Positions 55,920-64,000 of a stretch of DNA of 64,000 bases are shown piece after piece. Numbering within the stretch: position 1 is the first letter of the stretch; the number at the start of each line of letters is the position of its first letter. Under the pieces are notes generated by a model. The model made no database searches and was not told where the DNA came from. It worked only from the letters and a program-made list of their open reading frames with translations. Where the stretch lies: assembly GCA_025617745.1 (NCBI GenBank), contig CM046873.1, forward strand, positions 28,967,410 to 29,031,409, written 5' to 3'. Made by a program: the position numbers and the translations under genes. The DNA comes from Heliocidaris erythrogramma (lineage: Eukaryota; Echinodermata; Echinoidea; Camarodonta; Echinometridae).

Positions 55920-58080
55920 ATCCCGGGGGGGGGGGGTATGTATCCCAAAAAAATAATTGAGGTTGGGTATGGCCTGTATTATCATCCCCCTAATATTTTT
56001 GGATAAAATAAATAAGAATTATGATACATTAGCTTAAAACTAATAATTATACAAACTCAATGTTTGATCCTGAAATACCATCACATTCTTTAATGATTAG
56101 GTGTAAGTAAATGCCACAATTTCAATGCAAAAATATCGAAGAAAATTTGTTCGCTCGCATTATTCTCAATTAAGGGGTTCCGTGAAGTCCTGCTTTTCAT
56201 TAAAAACAATTTTGGGATTCTCTAAAATGCAAGTTTTATAGACAGATTTCTAAAAAAGTCCCTGGTGTGGGAGGGGGTATCCCTCTCCCACACTCTCGCC
56301 GGTCACCCCCCCCCCCCCCCCCCCCCCCCCAATCATGAACACGGATCGACCCGCCTGATATTGCTATTTTATATGCTGCTCTACTGATACATTTCAGCGT
56401 GAGTAACGAGGAACGCTGAGGTGGATGATAATCCTTATTCAAAATCATTCTAGAATCTAGTATATTTATTCTGTTAATTTTAGGGTAATTTGATAAGTAG
56501 AATTCAGATGTACATGTTTCAGGGCTGATTTCGGGATATGTGACTTGTCTTTAGAGGTTTTGGGAAAGTGTCACTTTTCCTTAATTTTCTCTCCTCCTTC
56601 ACTTCTCTTTTTCTTCCTCCTATTTTCCTCGTTCTTTCTCTTTTCTGCCTCGTGTTTTCAGTAGTGCTGGAGCTGCTGTCCCTTCGCCCCCCGATCCACT
56701 TCTGCACCCGTAATGCCAAATGTGTAACTACTGGCATTATGATCCCCTCCCCCTATTGAATAACGAACGCGTTTATAAGTGGTGCATGAAAGTGACATCG
56801 CATGAAGACTTGACAATTTAAACAAATATTAATCAGATCACTGGCGTATAAGAAGGGGAAATTGGGGATCCCCCACCGGACAAATTTCAACCATGAAAAC
56901 AAAAATGATAACTGACTTTTCAATCACTATGAATTCTAACCAAATTGCTCCTATATATCTCATGTGCATAAATCTAGAGAGAATTGGGGAAAACACCCAC
57001 GTCCCCCCCCCCCCCGGGTGTGGCTTGTACTTCCCCCCCCCCCCAACACACACACACACTTTTTTAAAAAAAAGGTTATTTTAAAAGCAATCAGTTAGTG
57101 AAAATTCTCTTTTAAAATGCTATTAAAGGGCCAGTCCGGTCCTAGCATAACTTGCTTTCAATGGAATGAGAAAAATCAGACAAATAATAAGAGGGTTGTG
57201 AATTTTTAATGATATGAAAAATTAAGAAAAAAATAATTAAAATTACTAGACAAATTGGTAATTCTTTCATGAGTTTGTGACGTCATTCCCTCACAGCTCA
57301 CAAATTATTGTGTTTATAATAATAAACTCATTACCGAGTTACCATGCATGAAATTATCTTTTCAAATACTATTTCAACAGTAAGTCCTAATATTGAATTA
57401 CCCAAAAGTTCAACACCCTTTTTTTCTTCCTTTCCGAGCTAGAAATACAATTCGTAATGACAAAATAAACCCAGATTGCGGGGTATTTAAACTCGAAATT
57501 TACTCCACCTTTAATTATCGATTCTATTCTTTTCCTCTTTCGAGGAACTTTATGACAAAATAAAATTGAACAACATTACATGGGATCTGATGACAGTATT
57601 TCCAAAATCAGCAAGTGACGAAAAAACAATTTTAAAAAATAGAATAGACAATAGGGGAAAGAAATGCTTTTAAAAATTAGAATTGATATGAACCGTTGTG
57701 CCCATATTTTTTAAATGTCCACCACAGGGTACTTTTTCCCGCATTCATAATCTATATTGAATTGTAAAATATGTGTAAAGTGATTATAACAGTGATCATG
57801 GAAACATTAACTCGTTTAAAATTAACAAAATAGTTGGTACAGGTGCCAAATACGGAAAAAAGGGCCCAAAACTTACTTATTTGTAAATTCAAGTAAGATT
57901 TTAATCTGTGTGTGTGTGTGTGTGTGTGTGTTTATATTGTGATAAACGCACCAAATTTAGGACAAACGTAGATGAGTATGTAGATGAGTATACGCAAAAT
58001 TGGATAAAAATATTTTTCAACTTCTACTTTCATTTCTGCTTTCTCTGAATTCGTCCCCCATATAGACTAAGGAGGTGGAT
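55920..58080. other. Intergenic region with poly-C tracts, no supported gene
   Basis: This stretch contains C/G runs at 55924, 56307-56331, 57002 and 57033, a GTGTGGGAGGGG/CCCTCTCCCACAC hairpin at 56265-56295, and a (TG)12 microsatellite at 57908-57931. I see no gene. Confidence 0.5.
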
Positions 58081-58134
58081 GGAATGACCAGTCTGATATC
58101 AGCATAGATCTATTGAAGGAGCCCAGGAATTAAT

Positions 58135-58320
58135 GGGAATTCGGGAAGTAATTACCGTTGGACTGTGATACATGCACCTGCGAATGGTCGTCTTGATATT
58201 TTGGTACTCTTGAAATTTCTGCTCATTCAAGGGCTTAAGGAACTGGCTGCTAATCGAAGAATATTCTAACGGTTCCGTGTATTTAGCTTATTCAAGAAGT
58301 TGAAGTGAATAGGAAGCTAC
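58135..58320 (+). pseudogene. Decayed ankyrin repeats upstream of gene B
   Basis: The frame from about 58145 reads RWTVIHAPANGRLDILVLLK followed by FLLIQG, close to the ankyrin unit WTxLHxAAxNGHLDVxxxLLxxG, then stops. A further piece near 58290 reads LIQEVEVNRK. It is a relic of additional repeats of gene B or of another copy. Confidence 0.6.
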
Positions 58321-58688
58321 TGATGATCAGACAGAATTCAGTCGTTACACTGAACAGGACTAAAACGACAAATTCAATTTAATCTGTCAACATTTCGATA
58401 CTGTTTCATTGCATAAACCTGAGAAGATGAATTAAAAAGACTACGAGGGATTTTTAATACAAACATCTACTTCAGAGGCGTTATGTAAAGACCTAATATC
58501 ATTGCAAGGGAAATGCTACATGTCATTGTTAGAATCATTATACAACGAATGTCCATTTCCGTCGTATTTGGGAATGGAATATGGAATAAACAGGATCGTA
58601 TTAACGTATATGTAAGGGAATAGTTCAGTACGAATGTGCCAAATTGGGGTAAATATTAAGAAGAATATCGCAAAATTGTTCAATTAAT

Positions 58689-61106
58689 ATGGCGAAGAAC
58701 ACGGAAAACTCCCATGTCCATGATGGTTGGACTCCATTACACAAAGCTGCAAAGAAGGGTCATCTTGATGTCACCAAATATGTCATCAGTGAAGGAGCTG
58801 AAGCAAGTAAAGATGTTAATGATGGTTGGACTCCATTACACAATGCTGCAGAGAATGGTCATCTTGATGTCACAAAATGTCTAATCAGTGAAGGAGCTGA
58901 GGTGAATAAGGGGACAAATGACGGAATCACTGCATTATATACTGCTGCACAAAATGATCATCTGGATGTCATCAAATATTTGATCAGTGAAGGAGCTGAG
59001 GTAAATAAAGATATTATTGATGGCTGGACTGCATTACACACTGCTGCGCAGAATGGTCATTTTGATGTCACAAAATATCTGATCAGTGAAGGAGCTGAAG
59101 TAAATAAAGAAACTAATGACAGTTGGACTGCACTACACATTGCTGCGCAGAATGGTCATCTTAATGTCACCAAATATCTGATCAGTGAAGGAGCTGAGGT
59201 GAATCTGGGAACAAATCACGGTTTCACTGCATTATATACTGCTGCGCAGAAGGGTCATCTTGATGTCACCGAATATCTGATAAGTGAAGGAGCTGAGGTA
59301 AATAAAGATGTTAATGGTGGCTGGACTGCATTACACATTGCTGCGCAGAATGGTCATCTTAATGTCACCAAATATCTGATCAGTGAAGGAGCTGAGGTGA
59401 ATCTGGGAACAAATCACGGTTTCACTGCATTATATACTGCTGCGCAGAAGGGTCATCTTGATGTCACCGAATATCTGATCAGTGAAGGAGCTGAGGTAAA
59501 TAAGGATGTTAATGATGGCTGGACTGCATTACACACTGCTGCACAGAATGGTTATATTGATGTCATCAAATATTTGATCAGTGAAGGAGCTCCGGTGAAT
59601 AAGGAAACTATTAATGGTTTGACTGCACTACACATTGCTGCGCAGAATGGTCATCTTGATGTCACCAAATATCTGATCAGTGAAGGAGCTGAGGTGAATA
59701 AGGCGACAAATCACGGTTTCACGGCATTATATACTGCTGCACAGAATGGTCATCTTGATGTCACCAAATATTTGATCATTGAAGGAGCTGAGGTAAATAA
59801 AGATGTTACTGGTGGCTGGATTGCATTACACACTGTAGCACAGAATGGTCATCTTGATATCACCAAATATCTGATCAGTCAAGGAGCTGAGGTGAATAAG
59901 GGAACAAATGACGGTTTCACTGCATTATATGTTGCTGCAAAGAATGGTCATCTTGATATCACCAAATATCTGATCAGTGAAGGAGGTGAGGTAAATACAG
60001 ATGCTAATGATGGCTGGACTGCATTACACATTGCTGCACAGAATGGTCATCTTGATGTTACCAAATATCTGATCAGTGAAGGAGCTGAGGTGAATATGGG
60101 GACAAATCACGGTTTCACTGCATTATATGTTGCTGCACAAAAGGGATATCTTGATGTCACCAAATATCTGCTCAGTGAAGGAGCTGATGTGAATGTGGGG
60201 ACAGATGCTGAGATCACTGCATTACACATTGCTGCACATAAGGGTCATCTTGATGTCACTAAATATCTGATCAGTCGAGGAGCTCAGGTCAATCAGCGAG
60301 ACATTGATGGGTGGACTGCATTACAGATTGCTACACAGATGGGTCATCTTGATGTCACCAGATATCTGATCAGTGAAGGAGCTGAAGTGAATAAAGATAT
60401 TACTGATGGTTGGGCGGCGATACACTCTGCTGCACAGAATGGTCATCTTGATGTCATCAAATATCTGATCAGTCAAGGAGCTGAGGTAAATAAGGGGGCA
60501 AATAGGGGTTGGACTGCATTACATCTCGCTGCTCTTCATGGTCATGACGATGTTACATCATTCCTTCTCAGTCATGGAGCTGAGGTAAACAATGGTGGCA
60601 AAGATGGCAAGACTGCCTTGCACTTTGCCTTCCAGATTAACCATCATAATATCATCAGACGACTTATCAGCAAAGGAGCTGACGTTGATCATGTCGATGC
60701 CCACGGACATACAATGTTAGAAAATGCATCAGCTGCGGGTCACATAGACGTTGTACATCATTTAATCGGCAGTGGAGCTTCGGTGAATAAAGGCTCAAAT
60801 ATTAGTCATACACCTCTTCACTTTGCAGCAAAAGAAGGCCACGAGGATATTGTGCGTAAGTTGTTACTTGCAGGAGCCACTTTGGAAGCAAGAGATGCAA
60901 GTAAATTCACACCTCTCCATCACGCATCAGCCAATGGTCATCTCGAGGTAGTAAGAATCTTGCTTGCTCAAGGAGCAAGTGTTGATTTAAGAGGAGCTGA
61001 TGGCCAGACGCCTCTTCATCTATCTTCAAAACATGGCCATGCAAGTATCACCGAGGTGCTGGCAGAACAGGCAAAGGTAGGGTCCATTGTCTTTGATTTG
61101 ATGTAG
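58689..61106 (+). CDS. Gene B first exon: 24 ankyrin repeats
   Basis: The frame opens at ATG 58689, the first ATG after a TAA at 58650, and encodes 24 consecutive ankyrin units of 33 residues ([20 protein letters not shown]). The true exon probably ends at the donor GCAAAG|GTAGGG at 61076, phase 0, as in gene A; reading on gives TGA-free sequence to TAG at 61106. Repeats 5-6 and 7-8 are nearly identical, showing a recent 198-bp duplication. The last six repeats match those of gene A. It is probably an intracellular binding scaffold. No signal peptide is seen. Alternative: the unspliced frame could make a short ankyrin-only protein of 805 residues. Confidence 0.85.
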   Translation: MAKNTENSHVHDGWTPLHKAAKKGHLDVTKYVISEGAEASKDVNDGWTPLHNAAENGHLDVTKCLISEGAEVNKGTNDGITALYTAAQNDHLDVIKYLISEGAEVNKDIIDGWTALHTAAQNGHFDVTKYLISEGAEVNKETNDSWTALHIAAQNGHLNVTKYLISEGAEVNLGTNHGFTALYTAAQKGHLDVTEYLISEGAEVNKDVNGGWTALHIAAQNGHLNVTKYLISEGAEVNLGTNHGFTALYTAAQKGHLDVTEYLISEGAEVNKDVNDGWTALHTAAQNGYIDVIKYLISEGAPVNKETINGLTALHIAAQNGHLDVTKYLISEGAEVNKATNHGFTALYTAAQNGHLDVTKYLIIEGAEVNKDVTGGWIALHTVAQNGHLDITKYLISQGAEVNKGTNDGFTALYVAAKNGHLDITKYLISEGGEVNTDANDGWTALHIAAQNGHLDVTKYLISEGAEVNMGTNHGFTALYVAAQKGYLDVTKYLLSEGADVNVGTDAEITALHIAAHKGHLDVTKYLISRGAQVNQRDIDGWTALQIATQMGHLDVTRYLISEGAEVNKDITDGWAAIHSAAQNGHLDVIKYLISQGAEVNKGANRGWTALHLAALHGHDDVTSFLLSHGAEVNNGGKDGKTALHFAFQINHHNIIRRLISKGADVDHVDAHGHTMLENASAAGHIDVVHHLIGSGASVNKGSNISHTPLHFAAKEGHEDIVRKLLLAGATLEARDASKFTPLHHASANGHLEVVRILLAQGASVDLRGADGQTPLHLSSKHGHASITEVLAEQAKVGSIVFDLM

Positions 61107-61473
61107 GCCTACTGCATAAATATCAATACATCAATACATTTATCACTTGTCGACATATTGTTGATGGAGAGTTTAAACTCGAATTTGAAACAAGAGTTTC
61201 CTAAATTCATACTCATTGTCTTCCTTTTCTTCTTCTTTTTTTTTAAATCCTAAGAGCATCCTCCCCAAATTTTACTCTCGTTTCTAAACTACTATGCATA
61301 TTAGTGTTATTTGTTCATACAATTAAAAGCCCAGCAAATATCAATATTCTGTTGAGGAAAATACGGGGAAACGTATACACATTTTGATGCACTACAACAC
61401 CCGAACAATCGTGCCAACAAGTTTGATCTTGATAGATTCCAATCTCCAGAGGATGTATTATTTCTCATTACAG

Positions 61474-61678
61474 AACATTTGCCAACCTGGTGACAACCTC
61501 GTCACAGCCATTAATTTAGCTACTCAAAATGGCCACACGAACAGTATTGAGACACTTGTTTCTCATGGAGCCGACCTGAACGTCAAGTCCATCGATGAAA
61601 AACACATGTCTTCATTAAGCCATCATACTTTCCAGTCGGAAAGATAGAAAAGTTGAAACAACAGCAGCACTCAAAAAG
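61474..61678 (+). pseudogene. Gene B exon 2, frameshifted with stop
   Basis: It has the same acceptor and donor positions as gene A exon 2 but is 205 instead of 204 nt. It reads INLATQNGHTNSIETLVSHG as an ankyrin unit, then one extra base after the GATGAAAAA word shifts the frame. In the frame homologous to gene A a TAA replaces a GAA codon. The splice sites are intact, the coding is not. Confidence 0.75.
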
Positions 61679-61929
61679 GTACGATGATTATACAACTGGA
61701 ATCCCTACATAACTTTAGAATTCCAATATCGGATCGAATTGTGAATACATCAAATTGAACATGAATTAGAACCATGTTTATTTGGGATTATTCTGTTCAA
61801 TTAATCCACTTATTGTAGCAATACAAAGGCAAAATCATCTGCAGTCTGGTGAAGAGTTACTTGTTTTGTAACGAAATTTTGTAATTTTTTTTTTTTTTTG
61901 ATGGCTTTCTTTTATGGATGTCCATCTAG

Positions 61930-62091
61930 ATCTCGGAAGATTTCTGTGAGAATAAACTGTCTTCCGAAGAGGCACTGGTCTTATATCTCTTGGACCACGG
62001 AGCAAGGCCAGACGTAAAGGACAATTCAACCAAGGCAACCTACCGTCCACTATGTAAGGAATGAAGTTATTCTACATATGATATTTTCAAG
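61930..62091 (+). pseudogene. Gene B exon 3, frameshifted
   Basis: The exon is homologous to gene A exon 3 (ISEDFCENKLSSEEALVLYL against [20 protein letters not shown]) but is 162 nt against 158. Two indels after the LLDHGARPDVKD word put it out of frame, leading to a TGA. The donor TTCAAG|GTGGGA is conserved. Confidence 0.75.
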
Positions 62092-62791
62092 GTGGGATAA
62101 TTTCAGGTTAGAAATAAACAACCCACCCCCAGAATGGTAAAAGAAACATAAGAGAATGTAAACGGCTTTCATTTACGAATAGAAGGAATTACTGTTACCT
62201 TAATGTTATGACATATTTCACTGTTAGGTTTGAGGCCCAAACATAAATTGTCAGAACATGTTTTGTTATAATTATTATCAAATGTTTTTATGTCCCATTA
62301 CATTACATTTGTGACACAATATTGATAAGCTATATTAAGTTTATTTTCAAACATAATTTTATACTTTAAAGATGTAAGATATAATTGTTATCATATTACA
62401 TATGTTTTGGAGTGATGTGTTATATAATACTTCATCTTTAGTAAAAAATAGCCTTTACATAAATATGGAAGGATGTTGCATGCATGCTTTAACTTATCTT
62501 GCATTTGCACCATCATTTTATCATTCTATGTATTTCATCAATATTTATAAATGTAAAAAAGTATCAGTTTTCGAACATTTTCAGTGAACCATTTCAGTTT
62601 ACTTCATTGAGTACAACTCAATCTTTCCCAAGTGAGATGCATCGTTCCTGATATAATTTCAAACGTTCCTAAAATCATCTTTGGTATACTCCAAATTCTC
62701 TGAATATGTCCTGAAAATGTCCTGAATAATTAAGCGTGTCCTTGAAATACAAATATTATCAATTTCCTATTAACAAACAAAATATATATAG

Positions 62792-62826
62792 GTTACCGAC
62801 GATGGAGATGATCAGGAATCAGCGAG
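62792..62826 (+). CDS. Gene B exon 4: 35-nt microexon
   Basis: The acceptor is ATATATAG|GTT and the donor GCGAG|GTACCA. It has the same length, ends and position as the microexon of gene A at 16710-16744. A ZU5 exon would be expected beyond the right edge of the window. Confidence 0.6.
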
Positions 62827-63935
62827 GTACCATTCAAAGAATCTATTCTCTTTGATTAACCTTAAAGAAAAGGTTCAAAGTTCTGGTATAGGTGCAAAAT
62901 AATTTGTGAACTTTCTCATTCTTTTTATGTCACTTTCGTAGGATCATTGAAGAAAACTCCCCTAAAAACGATTGCTCTGCATGCCGTCATATTTGAAAAT
63001 ATGATTAGCAATACCGGAAAAGTTTGGACCAAACCTTCATGCTATATCTGTTTGTAGTCCTATTATGCACATTTCTCTGTGCAATGCATGTGCCTTTCAG
63101 AGGGATTTAATCAGTTTCTTATTATTTCACGGTTCCAAGACCTCTAGGTTTACATCAGTTCTAATGTACTACATAACGAACCTTTCCAAATTGCTTCCAG
63201 TTTCTTTCGTAATGTAATCACTAGACCAGAACTCAACTTTCTCAACTTTTTCTCCAATATTCGTCCATTGTGCTTTAATTCATGTCGTTTAAACATTAAA
63301 TTGGCGTTTTTGTATTCTGTTATTTTTTTAACAAGATTTTTAACAAATTATTTTTTTAATGTATGGTATTCATTGGTAGAGAAAACCTTCCTTTATATTT
63401 TTGTACCATTTTTGTTTGGTATATATTTGCACGCATGACTGAACAGCAGACATTAGTTAGAAGCTTAGAAGACTATAAAATCCCACTTGCGCCACGTGGC
63501 AAAGTGAAGAACAAAACAACATTCGACATGAGAAATACAGGTCTACCATGATTTACCTTATTTGCGCTACTCAAAACAAAGCTCAAGTAACCGCTGCCAA
63601 ACCAGGCAAGCACTCTTGTAGGCGAATCATACAAATGCACAGATATCCATCGTAAGATGTCATTGTTGTTGAACAAAACAATTTAGATAGCACATTGGAT
63701 TCATGTGTGTATGGGGGTGGGGGAGGTTCCAGAGGACTGGGTATAAAATAAGGGCACTTAAACTAACAGAAATATTTCTAAAGTCAATTTTAATGCAAAA
63801 AATGAAAAATGAAATTTTAGCACTTAATTTTAATTCAGACAACTTTTATTTTGTTGGAAGCTCAATATTGCACATTCTACCTATGTGATTGGCGCATGTG
63901 TGCGTGTGTTTGTAAGTTGTGTAGACGTGGGTGCG

Positions 63936-63972
<37 letters not shown>

Positions 63973-64000
63973 AAGCACATACGTTAATAGACAACCATTC
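62827..64000. other. Intron of gene B running off the window
   Basis: No ZU5-like exon is seen before the edge. The end carries a (GT)n microsatellite at about 63934-63970. Confidence 0.5.

Noticed and set aside
57124-57400. Kolobok-like end starting TTAAAGGGCCAGTCC
   Set aside because: I could not find the inverted partner within the window.

Overview
The window is eukaryotic DNA from an invertebrate deuterostome, most likely an echinoderm of sea-urchin type. The reasons are split genes with GT-AG (and two GC-AG) introns, ankyrin/ZU5/Death multidomain genes, tRNA-headed SINEs, and Penelope, DIRS, L2/CR1-like, RTE-like, Tc1, hAT and piggyBac-like repeats. The species is inferred, not proven.

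Two related genes on the plus strand frame the window. Gene A runs from beyond the left edge to a stop at 43718. I could assemble 22 exons by eye. Their phases agree throughout and the sum is 5502 nt, exactly 1834 codons including the stop. The product has about 14 ankyrin repeats, a further ankyrin exon, a ZU5-UPA module, several Death-type domains, then a second ZU5-UPA module and a last Death domain. Exons 5-10 and exons 16-21 have the same order, similar sizes and identical phases, so a six-exon ZU5-UPA-microexon-Death cassette seems to have been duplicated inside the gene. Gene B (58689 to the right edge) is a paralogue with an intact exon of 24 ankyrin repeats, but its next two exons carry frameshifts and a stop, so its 3' half is decaying or mis-assembled.

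The large introns of gene A are packed with repeats. Intron 2 (3285-15991) holds an internally deleted RTE-like retroelement with a nested MITE, an array of X-box-like motifs, a broken THAP-domain exon and a 3.8-kb foldback element (11582-15367). The arms of the foldback are built from about 32 modules of the form GAWAAAC-NNN-GTTTWTC, and it sits inside a SINE with a 6-bp target duplication. Intron 4 holds a decayed Penelope-like element with inverted 580-590-bp flanking repeats. Intron 9 holds a DIRS-type tyrosine-recombinase retrotransposon (25557-31745) with inverted terminal repeats, an internal complementary region, gag-like and RT/RNase H frames, and a recombinase broken by one frameshift. 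Two inverted copies of a 21-bp palindromic minisatellite bracket it at 24.5 and 33.2 kb.

Between the genes (43.7-58.7 kb) I see no supported host gene. It contains a Tc1-like element with 255-bp inverted repeats, a SINE, a piggyBac-like MITE, non-LTR relics, several tandem duplications and simple repeats. Functionally, the two host genes look like death-fold/ankyrin scaffold or innate signalling proteins related in architecture to ankyrins, UNC5 and PIDD1; the precise role is unknown.
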